64,000 bases of DNA from SHWC01 sp050173345 (GCA_050173345.1 JBFXKW010000002.1:310001-374000), one strand, 5' to 3'. Positions 34,393 to 42,698 are shown, numbered from the stretch's first letter. A program made the numbers and translations. The notes: generated by a model from the sequence alone, not told the origin.

Positions 34393-35165
34393 CCGGGGTC
34401 GCGCCGCCGCTCATCGCCGTGGACGGCGTCACGGTCGCGCGCGCCGGACGCGTCGTGCTCGACGCCGTCTCCTTCGCGCTGCACGCGGGCGAAAAGGTCG
34501 CGCTGGTCGGGCCGAACGGTGCCGGCAAGACCACGCTGCTGCGCACCCTGGTCGGGCTGGAGACGCCCGAGGCCGGCACGCTGAGCGCGTTCGGCACGGT
34601 CCGGCGCCAACCGAAGGAATTTCGCGAGGTGCGCGCCAAGGCGGGCTACCTGTTCCAGGACGCCGACGACCAGCTGTTCTGCCCGACCGTGCTCGACGAC
34701 GTGGCTTTCGGGCCGCTCAATCTCGGCCTCGCGCCGCGCGAGGCCGCGGCCAAGGCGAACGCCGTGCTGGCCGAACTCGGCCTCGACCACCTGGCGGGGC
34801 GCGCCACGCATCGCCTCTCGGGCGGCGAGAAGCGGCTCGTCTCGCTCGCCGCGGTGCTCGCCATGGAGCCCGAGGCGCTGCTGCTCGATGAGCCGACCAA
34901 CGGCCTCGACGAGGCCCATTTCGCGCGGCTGACCGAGATCCTCGCCGCGCTGCCGACCGCCATGCTGATCGTCTCGCACGACGGCCATTTCCTGGCCAAG
35001 CTGGCGACCCGGGCGCTCCTGCTGCGCGACGGGCGGCTCGGCCCGACGCTCATCCACCGGCACCCGCACGCGCACGAGCACGCGCACATCCACGGCGTCG
35101 ACGCCGACCATCGCCACCACGAGGCGGCCGTGCAGGACATCGACAGCTATCGCCGCCCTGCCTAG
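34389..35165 (+). CDS. nikO: Energy-coupling factor ATPase NikO (CbiO) with His-rich tail
   Basis: The 258-residue ATPase has Walker A GPNGAGKTT, Q loop LFQDADDQLF, signature LSGGEKRLVSLA, Walker B LLLDEPTNGLD and switch SHDGHF. The last 40 residues carry a dense histidine tail (about ten His between residues 221 and 245), unusual for the ATPase and probably a nickel-buffering or sensing segment. The TAG stop is the first three bases of the family C repeat at 35163-35287. Confidence 0.9.
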   Translation: MTGVAPPLIAVDGVTVARAGRVVLDAVSFALHAGEKVALVGPNGAGKTTLLRTLVGLETPEAGTLSAFGTVRRQPKEFREVRAKAGYLFQDADDQLFCPTVLDDVAFGPLNLGLAPREAAAKANAVLAELGLDHLAGRATHRLSGGEKRLVSLAAVLAMEPEALLLDEPTNGLDEAHFARLTEILAALPTAMLIVSHDGHFLAKLATRALLLRDGRLGPTLIHRHPHAHEHAHIHGVDADHRHHEAAVQDIDSYRRPA

Positions 35166-35287
35166 AGCACGATCCGATCAGGTTGACTCAACCTGATCGG
35201 TGAATCGTGCTCTAACTTGTTGGAGTAGAGCAGGGTCGTTTGAGATGGATCGCGAAGCGATTCCATCTCAAACGACCCTGCTCTAGA
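35163..35287 (+). repeat. Double-hairpin repeat, family C copy 1
   Basis: Two adjacent palindromes are present. The first runs TAGAGCACGATCCGATCAGG to CCTGATCGGTGAATCGTGCT, the second AGAGCAGGGTCGTTTGAGAT to ATCTCAAACGACCCTGCTCT around a GAA loop. The stem pair at 35246/35265 is T-A. The element starts within the nikO stop codon and ends 35 bp before nikR. Confidence 0.9.
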
Positions 35288-35321
35288 CTGGCTCCATGCG
35301 TGCAGCGGAGCGGGGGGCGGC

Positions 35322-35795
35322 ATGGAGCGCGTGACGATCACCGTGGACGACGAGCTGATGGCCGAGATCCTCTCGTTCATGACGCTGCGCGGCTATCAGA
35401 ACCGCTCGGAGGCGATCCGCGACCTGGCGCGCGCCGGCATGGACCAGTTCCGCCTGGAGGCCGACACCGGGCGCCCCTGCGTCGCGGCGCTGGTCTACCT
35501 GTTCGATCATGACCGGCGCGACCTCGCGCGCCGGCTCACCGACACGCAGCACCAGCATCACGGCATGTCGCTCGCGACCACGCACGTCCACCTCGACGGC
35601 GACCAGTGCCTCGAGGTCGCGCTGCTGCGCGGCGCGGTCGGCGAGGTGAAGCACTTCGCCGACCATGTGATGGCCGAGCGCGGCGTCAGGCACGGCCAGC
35701 TCGTCGTCGTGCCGGTCGGTGCGAGCGAGCCCGAGTCCCGCCGCGCGCAGGCCGGCCACCGGCACGGCCGGAAGCGCGCGAAGGCCGACGCTTAG
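35322..35795 (+). CDS. nikR: Nickel-responsive regulator NikR
   Basis: The 157-residue protein has a ribbon-helix-helix DNA-binding domain (RVTITVDDELM, residues 3-13, then NRSEAIRDLAR) and a C-terminal ACT-like metal domain. The four high-affinity nickel ligands are present as H77, H88, H90 and C96, each one residue later than in E. coli NikR. A His- and Arg-rich C-terminal extension (about 140-157) is additional. It should repress the nik operon when nickel is replete, and a matching half-site pair lies at 31502-31529. GGGGGG precedes the ATG. Confidence 0.95.
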   Translation: MERVTITVDDELMAEILSFMTLRGYQNRSEAIRDLARAGMDQFRLEADTGRPCVAALVYLFDHDRRDLARRLTDTQHQHHGMSLATTHVHLDGDQCLEVALLRGAVGEVKHFADHVMAERGVRHGQLVVVPVGASEPESRRAQAGHRHGRKRAKADA

Positions 35796-35844
35796 AGCAC
35801 TCAGCCGAGGGCCGACGTATCAACTGCCGGAAGAAGAAGCTGCC

Positions 35845-36702
35845 GTGAAGACCTTTTGGTTCCCAGCCTTGGTCTTTGCGCTCGCGGTCCTTGTGCTGCT
35901 CCCCTCAATGAAAAGTGTGAGGGCAGGCCAGCAGGTCTGGGGTGACATGCTGTATCAGTTCCAATGCCTTCCCGAGCTCGATGTCATGGAATTGCGAGGC
36001 CTTGGCACGTTGGGAGGACAGGTTCAAGGCATGCCGATGCATCGCAGGAAGCACGTTCAATCGCTGCATGGAATCTTTTCGCCCCGCTGGTACTACAGCG
36101 ACAGTGTGGAGCGTGGGTTCGAACGCGAACCGGCGTATTTCACCTGTGCTCTAAGCACTGGTCTCGTCGAGCTCATCGTCCTACCGGAGCCGCTGGTCGA
36201 ATTCTCTCTCCTGGGCGGCGATTGGTGGAGGCCGACAGATAACGGAACCCAGAGCATCGCCGTGACGCTCCGGATTGCCGGCCGCGTGATCCTTGATGAC
36301 GTGCCGTTCTACCGCTGTGAAGACGATGCGGAGATTTCGAGGTTGTTCTATTCCGCCAAGGGAAATGGCTTCTCTATCAAGGGGCGTTTCGGCAGCCTGC
36401 CCGGTCAGCAACGCACCCCGCCTTATGACGTGAAACTATCCAAGGAAACCGTAGTCGGATTTACCATTGGGCGAAGCGACATAGTTGTACAGGAGTCTGC
36501 TGAGCCGCCTACGCTTGCATGGATCGTGCGGGACGGTCCTCTCACCGCCGAAGACGTCTATAACTCTCTCCTCACAACGGATCCTGATCCGGACCGGGAT
36601 GGCTACGCCTGTCAGTATCTCGGGGTTGACGGTCTTACTCCCCATCGTCCGCCTCCGGCGGCGAGACCGAACGCTTCCGTTGACCGGCGTTCCCCTGGGT
36701 GA
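35845..36702 (+). CDS. Exported four-Cys protein of unknown family, copy 1
   Basis: I do not recognise this 285-residue protein. With GTG 35845 it has a clean signal peptide (positively charged start, hydrophobic core to about residue 20, cleavage near VRA at 27). Only four cysteines are present, C41, C101, C158 and C256, and their spacing matches that of the next gene, suggesting two disulfides in the periplasm. Shared motifs are GLVELIVLPEP, AGRVILDDVPFYRCEDD and DGPLTAEDVY. Codon usage and base composition are visibly less GC-rich than the flanking genes. Confidence 0.72.
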   Translation: MKTFWFPALVFALAVLVLLPSMKSVRAGQQVWGDMLYQFQCLPELDVMELRGLGTLGGQVQGMPMHRRKHVQSLHGIFSPRWYYSDSVERGFEREPAYFTCALSTGLVELIVLPEPLVEFSLLGGDWWRPTDNGTQSIAVTLRIAGRVILDDVPFYRCEDDAEISRLFYSAKGNGFSIKGRFGSLPGQQRTPPYDVKLSKETVVGFTIGRSDIVVQESAEPPTLAWIVRDGPLTAEDVYNSLLTTDPDPDRDGYACQYLGVDGLTPHRPPPAARPNASVDRRSPG

Positions 36703-36894
36703 CTGCGGCGGATTGCTTTCCAGCCTTGCCGCTTTCGCGGCCGACACTCACTCCAGCGGTTCGATGGATCCCCCCATCCGGGCGCCCCTTTTGTTTGGAT
36801 TGCCCTCGTCCTACATCTTGCAACTGCTATCGATGCTGGGCTTGATGGTTGTGAGCGCCGAACCGGCTGCGCCTCGCAACTCGATGGTGTCGCG

Positions 36895-37695
36895 ATGCAG
36901 CGTCTCTTGCCCGTCCTGGTTCTCCTCCTCGGCATTTCGGCGCTGTTCGCGCCGTCAGAGAGCGTCGAAGCGAATGGCGGCCGCTTTACCTACACCTATC
37001 GTGTCAGTTGCGATCCAGGTCGAGATGTTGTCGAGTTGACGTCATTCGATACAGACATCGACCTCATAGACAAAGGCGAATCGATAGATACCTCGCGCTT
37101 CGGCAAGGATCAGCCGGTTTATTCACCGGAGCAGTTCATCAATCTCGAGGGCGCTGAGCGAGTAGCGGAAGGCAAGCTAAACAATGAAGACTACGGCGTG
37201 CATTGGGCGAGTATCGAATGCCCGCTTAGCCGCGGTATCGTCAAATTGGAGTTTCTGCCGGAGCTGATTACGCAGCATCCTATGCGCGTCGACGACATCA
37301 GCTTCTCGATTTGGCTGCATGTAGCCGGGCGAAGGATTCTCGATGATGTCCCGATTCGACGTTGCGAAGATGAAGCGATAATCTACCGAATCCTCTACGA
37401 TGCAGCGCACAATAAATTGTTAGTCGAGAGCTACCTCGGCAACCAAGAGGGAAGCGACCCAAGTACGCCTTCGAGTGAGCCCTTGCAGATTCTCGCTCGA
37501 CACTTTTCGATCGAATCGAATGCCGTCCGGGTTATAGAGTTGTCTGATCAGGTCGGCCTTGATTGGAACGAGACGAAGGGGCCGCTAAAGGCAGAGCATC
37601 TATATCGCCGTTGGGTGCCTCCGCCTGGGGACGTGCCGGAACTCTTCCGCTGCAGCTATTCGAGGCCCGGCGGCCCGCTTCCGCGTCGATGGTAG
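36895..37695 (+). CDS. Exported four-Cys protein of unknown family, copy 2
   Basis: This 266-residue protein is a diverged paralogue of the preceding gene. It has an N-terminal hydrophobic signal (about 1-20, cleavage near VEA), exactly four cysteines (C39, C109, C157, C253), and the shared motifs GIVKLEFLPEL, AGRRILDDVPIRRCEDE and KGPLKAEHLY. No ribosome site is obvious. No known domain is recognised. The region is lower in GC than its surroundings. The 190-bp gap before it contains nothing I can name. Confidence 0.72.
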   Translation: MQRLLPVLVLLLGISALFAPSESVEANGGRFTYTYRVSCDPGRDVVELTSFDTDIDLIDKGESIDTSRFGKDQPVYSPEQFINLEGAERVAEGKLNNEDYGVHWASIECPLSRGIVKLEFLPELITQHPMRVDDISFSIWLHVAGRRILDDVPIRRCEDEAIIYRILYDAAHNKLLVESYLGNQEGSDPSTPSSEPLQILARHFSIESNAVRVIELSDQVGLDWNETKGPLKAEHLYRRWVPPPGDVPELFRCSYSRPGGPLPRRW

Positions 37696-37767
37696 GGCAG
37701 GCCCTCGACGTGCGCCAACCGGCACCCTGCTTCGCACTTTCAGCTTTGTCGTTTTCTTGTAGATGCG

Positions 37768-38544
37768 TTAGTCGGCTTCGCCGTCATCGTATTCCAGCGG
37801 TCCGTAGTTCAAGTCATTACCCTTTTCGAGCGCCCGACGAATGAGTTGCGCGGTTTCCGCGTTTCGCTGCACCGACACCTGCCGGCGATGCGACTCTCTC
37901 GCCGCCTCCACCCAATCGCGCTCCTGCAGGGCACGCTTCAGTTTCTTCCACACGCCGTTGATGTATGCCCAGCCGAGATTGTAACCCATGTCGAACAGCG
38001 CAACCTGGACCGACTGGGGCAGATCATCGAAGACAATATCGGCTCTTCCGAATGCATGCCGAAGCTTGCGGTGGCCCTCGCGCAACCTTCGATCGAGCGC
38101 GATGTTGGTCGTTGAGTCAGACAGTTCGACCTCCGTATAGTTTTTGTAGCTCGACGCCGAACGGCCTCCTGCCGCGTAACGGAACAGATTGTGCCAACCC
38201 TCTGTCGCGATGCGGTCGTCAGCGAGTCGACCCGTTTTCTGATAACGCCAACGGTGCGTGTAATCGGCATGCTTCACCTCAGTCGGCTTCCTTAGCGAAA
38301 ACCGGATACCCACGGTGACCACGCCGACGCTGTCGAGGTACATGTGTCGGGAGTAACCCTCGTGCCGCCGGATCATGCGTCTGACCACAAGGAAAGGAGA
38401 AGCATGCTCCCGGCTCGCATCAGGGTCGTTGCCAAACTTGGCCAGCGGGTCCACATGCTCGCGGCCGACCTGGGGATCGTCTCCCAAATTCCGAATCTTC
38501 TTTCTGTGTTCTTGGCCAAGGAGTTCGATGAGCTCTCTGTGCAT
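37768..38544 (-). CDS. T4-lysozyme-like (GH24) protein with N-terminal extension
   Basis: The 258-residue protein carries the GH24 catalytic spacing of T4 lysozyme (Glu, then Asp nine residues on, then Thr six further): E62 in RRHEGYS, D71 in YLDSVG and T77 in VTVG. Later PQSVQVALFDMGYNLG (helix) and a C-terminal RQVSVQRNAETAQLI segment also match phage lysozymes. The 50-residue N-terminal extension has an internal duplication (GDDPQVGREHVDPL and GNDPDASREHASPF). There is no signal peptide. ATG 38544 is preceded by GGGGAA. It is convergent with the two exported four-Cys genes in the lower-GC islet and may be a phage remnant or a domesticated effector. Confidence 0.72.
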   Translation of the reverse strand: MHRELIELLGQEHRKKIRNLGDDPQVGREHVDPLAKFGNDPDASREHASPFLVVRRMIRRHEGYSRHMYLDSVGVVTVGIRFSLRKPTEVKHADYTHRWRYQKTGRLADDRIATEGWHNLFRYAAGGRSASSYKNYTEVELSDSTTNIALDRRLREGHRKLRHAFGRADIVFDDLPQSVQVALFDMGYNLGWAYINGVWKKLKRALQERDWVEAARESHRRQVSVQRNAETAQLIRRALEKGNDLNYGPLEYDDGEAD

Positions 38545-38640
38545 GACTGTTCCCCATAGCGACGTATCCGACCGGTGAAAATTAACAGGAAATTTCCCAT
38601 ATATCAAATGTGATCGCTTTGTGTGATATCCCTGGCCTGG
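38545..38640 (-). promoter_or_regulatory. AT-rich upstream region of the lysozyme-like gene
   Basis: This 96-bp stretch is the most AT-rich part of the window and holds a perfect palindrome GGAAATTTCC (38588-38597) and an ATATCA/TGATAT pair (38600-38605 and 38624-38629). It is probably promoter and operator DNA, but no precise promoter is assigned. Confidence 0.35.
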
Positions 38641-38655
38641 GAACCGGCCAAGTCG

Positions 38656-40389
38656 CTACAGCACCGGCGCGGTCTCGCGCATTTCGGTCGCGGTGAGGAA
38701 GTCGAAGTCGCAGCCCTGGTGCGCCTGCTCGACATGGTCGAGGTAGAGCTTGAGGTAGCCGCGCTCGGCGCCCTCGTGCGGCGGCGGCGGCTGCCAGGCG
38801 GCGCGGCGACGGCCGAGCTCGGCCTCGTCGACCAGGAGGTCGATGCGCCTCGCCTCGACGTCGAGTCGGATGCGGTCGTCGGTGCGCACCAGCGCGAGCG
38901 GGCCGCCATCGGCCGCCTCGGGCGAGACGTGCAGCACCACCGTGCCGAACGCGGTGCCGCTCATGCGCGCGTCCGAGAGGCGCACCATGTCCTTGACGCC
39001 GTCGCGCGCGAGCCGCTTCGGGATGGGGAGGTATCCCGCCTCGGGCATGCCGGGCGCGCCCTTCGGTCCCGCATTTTGCAGCACCAGCACGTCGTCCGGC
39101 GTGATGTTGAGCCTGTCGTCGTCGAGCCGCGCGATGATGTCCTCGAGCGAGCTGAACACCACGGCCCGGCCCTCGTGCCTGAGGAGGCGCGGCGTCGCGG
39201 CCGACTGCTTGATGATCGCACCGTCCGGCGCGAGCGAGCCGCGCAAGACCGCGAGCCCGCCCTCGGCGTAGATCGGCTGCGCGCGTGGCCTGACGATATC
39301 CTGCGGGAAGGGCGCAGGGCCCGCCTCGATCTCCTCGCCGAGCGTGCGGCCGCTCACTGTCACGCAGTCGAGATGCAGGAGCGGCTTCAGCTCGCGCAGG
39401 ACGGGCAGCAGCCCGCCAGCGCGGTTGAGGTCTTCCATATAGTGCTGGCCGTTGGGCTTGAGGTCGACCAGCACCGGGGTCTCGCGGCTCATGCGGTCGA
39501 ACGCCTCGAAGTCGATCGCGATGCCGCGCCGCCGCGCGATCGCGGTCAGATGGATGATGCCGTTGGTCGAGCCGCCGATCGCGAGCAGCACGCGCAGCGC
39601 ATTGGTGAACGCCTTGGGCGTCATGATGCGGGACGGCCGGAGATCCTCGGCCGCGAGCCGGACGGCGCGAAGCCCGCTCTCCTGCGCGTGGCGGAAGCGG
39701 TCGGCGTTGACCGCGGGGATCGCGGCGCCGCCCGGCAGCATCATGCCGAGCGCCTCGGTGACGCAGGCCATCGTGCTCGCCGTGCCCATCACCATGCAGG
39801 TGCCGGCGGTCGGGCACAGCCGGCCCGAGATCACGTCGATCTCCTCCTCGCCGACGCGGCCGCCGCGATGCTCCATCCAGAAGCGCCGGCAATCGGTGCA
39901 GGCGCCGAGCCGCTCGCCGCGATAGGAGCCGGTCATCATCGGCCCGGTGACGACCGAGATGGCCGGGATGTCGGCGCTCGCCACCGCCATGAGCTGCGCC
40001 GGCACGATCTTGTCGCAGCCGCCGATCAGCACCACCGCGTCCATCGGCTGGCGGCGCACCGCCTCCTCGGTGTCCATCGCGAGCAGATTGCGCAGCAGCA
40101 TGCTGGAGGGCGTCAGGAACGGTTCGCCGAGCGAGATGGTCGGGAATTCGAGCGGCAGGCCGCCGGCCGCGATGACGCCACGCTTGACCGCCTCGACGAG
40201 CTGCGGCGCGGTGCCCTGGCACGAAACGAGGTCGCTGAAGGTGTTGGCGATGCCGATGATGGGCCGGCCCAGCTCGTCGTCGGTATAGCCCATCGACTTG
40301 GCGAACGCCTTGCGCAGATAGAAGGAGAATCCCGGGTCGCCATAGGCGGTGAGCCGCCCCTTCATGCCCCTCGCCGGTCCGTCGCTCAT
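38656..40389 (-). CDS. IlvD/Edd-family sugar-acid dehydratase (pentonate dehydratase type)
   Basis: This 577-residue Fe-S dehydratase has cluster cysteines C57 (SCQGTAP), C125 (GGCDK) and C198 (TAGTCMVMGTA). The family includes dihydroxy-acid, phosphogluconate, L-arabinonate and D-xylonate dehydratases. The sequence style (FSFYLRKAFAKSMGY start, GACTDCRRFW) and the divergent lactonase point to a sugar-acid dehydratase rather than IlvD. ATG 40389 is chosen because GGGGAG lies six bases upstream. It shares a 110-bp divergent promoter region with the lactonase. Confidence 0.88.
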   Translation of the reverse strand: MSDGPARGMKGRLTAYGDPGFSFYLRKAFAKSMGYTDDELGRPIIGIANTFSDLVSCQGTAPQLVEAVKRGVIAAGGLPLEFPTISLGEPFLTPSSMLLRNLLAMDTEEAVRRQPMDAVVLIGGCDKIVPAQLMAVASADIPAISVVTGPMMTGSYRGERLGACTDCRRFWMEHRGGRVGEEEIDVISGRLCPTAGTCMVMGTASTMACVTEALGMMLPGGAAIPAVNADRFRHAQESGLRAVRLAAEDLRPSRIMTPKAFTNALRVLLAIGGSTNGIIHLTAIARRRGIAIDFEAFDRMSRETPVLVDLKPNGQHYMEDLNRAGGLLPVLRELKPLLHLDCVTVSGRTLGEEIEAGPAPFPQDIVRPRAQPIYAEGGLAVLRGSLAPDGAIIKQSAATPRLLRHEGRAVVFSSLEDIIARLDDDRLNITPDDVLVLQNAGPKGAPGMPEAGYLPIPKRLARDGVKDMVRLSDARMSGTAFGTVVLHVSPEAADGGPLALVRTDDRIRLDVEARRIDLLVDEAELGRRRAAWQPPPPHEGAERGYLKLYLDHVEQAHQGCDFDFLTATEMRETAPVL

Positions 40390-40499
40390 GCTGTCTCCCC
40401 TCTCTCGGGCGCGCCATCCGTTGCACGCGGCGCCGATCTTTTCCATCATCGGCTGGCCGGCATCAACGGCACAAGCGAAACGACACCCGAGGGAGCGCC

Positions 40500-41372
40500 A
40501 TGACCGAGGTCAGCCGCATCGTCGATTGCCGGAACATCCTCGGCGAGGGGCCGCTCTGGGACCATGGCGCCGGCGCGCTCTACTGGGTCGACATCAAGGG
40601 CAAGAAGGTGCTCCGCCACACGCCGAAGACCGGCAGGACCGAGGAATGGTCCCTGCCCGAGGAGGTCGGCTCGCTCGCCGTGCGCGAGACGGGCGGGCTG
40701 GTCGTCGCGCTCTATGGCGGCTTCCGCTTCTTCGATCCGGCCACCGGCAAGCTCGAGAAGATCAAGGACGTCGCGCCCGGCAACCCGCAAATCCGCATGA
40801 ACGACGGCAAGCCCGACCGCAAAGGGCGCTTCTGGGCGGGCTCTTGCGACGACAAGCTGACCGACCCGCTCGGCACGTTCTTCAGGCTCGACCCCGACCT
40901 CGGCTGCCATGCCATGCAGGGCAGCGTCATCTGCTCGAACGGCACAGCGTTCAGCCCCGACGACAGGACGCTCTACTTCGCGGACTCCGGGCAGGAGACG
41001 ATCTGGGCCTACGACATCGACATCGAGAGCGGCCGGATCAGCAACCAGCGCGTCTTCTCCGGCCCCGGCGAGGCGCCGGGCGTGCCGGACGGCGCGACGG
41101 TCGACGCCGAGGGCTATCTGTGGAGCGCGCGCTGGGGCGGCTGGTGCGTGGTGCGCTACGATCCCAAGGGCCGCATCGACCGCAGGATCGACCTGCCGTT
41201 CCAGCAGCCGACCTGCCCGGCCTTCGGCGGCGACAAGCTCGACGTCATGTACATGACCTCGGCGCGCTGGCGGCTCTCCGACGCCGAGCTCGCCAAGCAG
41301 CCCTTCGCGGGCGCGCTGTGCGCCCTCGACGCCGGGGTCAGCGGGCTGCCCGAGCCCTATTTCAAGGGATAG
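40500..41372 (+). CDS. SMP-30/gluconolactonase-family sugar lactonase
   Basis: This 290-residue six-bladed beta-propeller hydrolyses sugar lactones to aldonic acids with a bound divalent metal. Motifs are NILGEGPLWD (metal ligand Glu, about residues 12-21), YWVDIKGKK, RMNDGKPDRKGRFWAG (about 100-115), NGTAFSPDDRTLYFADS (metal-binding Asn and Asp) and PDGATVDAEGYLWSARWGG. Divergent from a sugar-acid dehydratase, so the pair probably performs successive steps of oxidative pentose or hexose breakdown. No sugar dehydrogenase lies beside them. Confidence 0.9.
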   Translation: MTEVSRIVDCRNILGEGPLWDHGAGALYWVDIKGKKVLRHTPKTGRTEEWSLPEEVGSLAVRETGGLVVALYGGFRFFDPATGKLEKIKDVAPGNPQIRMNDGKPDRKGRFWAGSCDDKLTDPLGTFFRLDPDLGCHAMQGSVICSNGTAFSPDDRTLYFADSGQETIWAYDIDIESGRISNQRVFSGPGEAPGVPDGATVDAEGYLWSARWGGWCVVRYDPKGRIDRRIDLPFQQPTCPAFGGDKLDVMYMTSARWRLSDAELAKQPFAGALCALDAGVSGLPEPYFKG

Positions 41373-41393
41373 CGCGGCGGCCGACAGGCCGCA

Positions 41394-41888
41394 TTACCGC
41401 AGCGATTGCTGGAACATGTCGGTCAGGCCGCGGAGCTGCTCCTCACGCGCCTTCTGCCCCTCTTCGGTCTCGATCCGCACGTCCTCCGCGGTGACGATCT
41501 GATCCATCATCTCTTCGGTACGCCAGCGCCGCTCGCTGCGGGTGAGCCGGCCCTCCTGGACCTGCTTGGTCATCTCCCGATCGGCCGAGATCGCCATCTC
41601 ATAGCGGTCCGCCATGTCGGGCACCGAGCGGGCATGCTCGCGCAGCGCCTGGTAGGCGCATTCGCGCCATTCCAGCTCGCCCGCGCCGAGCTCGGTCTCG
41701 CCGAGCGAATCCGAGAGCGCGGGGTCATAGCCGTGCTGGCGGGTGCATTCGTCGAGCGCCGCGGAGAGCCGCTCGCGCGACTGGACGATCGGCGACACCT
41801 CCTTGGTGACGGGCCTGGCCTGCTCGCAGGCGGCAAGCAAGGCGGCACCGCACACGAGGGCTGCGCCAACCGCGCGGGAGCTGATCAT
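41394..41888 (-). CDS. Lipoprotein of unknown function, paralogue 1
   Basis: The 164-residue protein starts with a lipoprotein signal (lipobox LLAAC, lipidated Cys at about 21), then a helical charged region. The central block CTRQHGYDPA, ELEWRECAYQALREHA and DRYEMAI is shared with the next gene upstream on the same strand. No named family is recognised. It ends convergently with the lactonase gene. Confidence 0.75.
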   Translation of the reverse strand: MISSRAVGAALVCGAALLAACEQARPVTKEVSPIVQSRERLSAALDECTRQHGYDPALSDSLGETELGAGELEWRECAYQALREHARSVPDMADRYEMAISADREMTKQVQEGRLTRSERRWRTEEMMDQIVTAEDVRIETEEGQKAREEQLRGLTDMFQQSLR

Positions 41889-41979
41889 CGTCTCGCCTCC
41901 TTCCGAAAGGCTGGTTGCGCCGCGTCAGGGGAGACTCGCCCAAGGCTGCGGCGCCCGCAAGGCCGAATCAGGAAATAAA

Positions 41980-42510
41980 CTAGCGCACGAACTCCTGCAG
42001 CCCATCGATGGTCCCGCGCAGGCGTTCGACCTGCAGGTTGCGCAGGTCGGTCGCGCCGCGCCGGGCCTGGCTGTTCTCGGCGGCGCGGATTTCCCGGACC
42101 AGCGAATCGACGTGCGACTGGCGCTGGCTCCGGGTCATGGTACCGGCGGCGATCGCCGCGGTCATGCGTTCGTCCTCCGCGATCAGCCGCTCATAGCGAT
42201 CCTTCAGCTCGGGGTTGGAGAGCGCGTGCACGCGCAGCGCGCCATAGGCGCAAGCGCGCCAGCCGGCCTCGCCCGGGGCCAGCTCATTCTCGCCGACCTT
42301 AACCGCGGCCGGGTCGTAGCCGTGCTCGTCCGAGCAGCGCTGCACCGCGAGGAGCAGGTTGGCGCGCGCCTCCATGACCAGCGGAACCGCCCGCGCCGGC
42401 TTGCCTTCGGGCGTGGCGCAGGCGGCAACCGACAATACGCCGGCCAGCGCCAGTGCCAGCCCGAACGGAAGGCGCCATCGCGAGGACGATTTCGACATGG
42501 CGGCGATCAT
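41980..42510 (-). CDS. Lipoprotein of unknown function, paralogue 2
   Basis: This protein of up to 176 residues has a signal peptide with lipobox SVAAC and the same central block as the neighbour (CSDEHGYDPA, AGWRACAYGALRVHA, KDRYERLI), so the two are tandem paralogues. Both keep two further cysteines at matching places. The start may be ATG 42510 or ATG 42498; neither has a strong ribosome site. Function unknown. Confidence 0.75.
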   Translation of the reverse strand: MIAAMSKSSSRWRLPFGLALALAGVLSVAACATPEGKPARAVPLVMEARANLLLAVQRCSDEHGYDPAAVKVGENELAPGEAGWRACAYGALRVHALSNPELKDRYERLIAEDERMTAAIAAGTMTRSQRQSHVDSLVREIRAAENSQARRGATDLRNLQVERLRGTIDGLQEFVR

Positions 42511-42573
42511 GCCCGGCAGCAGGGCCGCGCCGCAACCGCCGCCGCGAAACCTTCATGCGGCATTTCGGCCTGC

Positions 42574-42698
42574 TAGAGCAGGGTCGTTTGAGAGGGATCG
42601 CTTTGCGATCCCTCTCAAACGTGAATCCTGCTCTACCCTAATAAGTTAGAGCACGATTCACCGATCAGGCCGGGGCAACCTGATCGGATCGTGCTCTA
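42574..42698 (-). repeat. Double-hairpin repeat, family C copy 2
   Basis: Read on the minus strand it begins TAGAGCACGATCCGATCAGG, the TAG being the stop codon of the PRISE-type gene, and ends with the ACCCTGCTCTAG arm. The second hairpin has an AAA/TTT loop, and its variable stem pair (42594/42612) is G-C. Confidence 0.9.

Noticed and set aside
36485..37039. Open frames in the gap between the two four-Cys genes
   Set aside because: They overlap both real genes in other frames, and lack a signal peptide, ribosome site or recognisable pattern.
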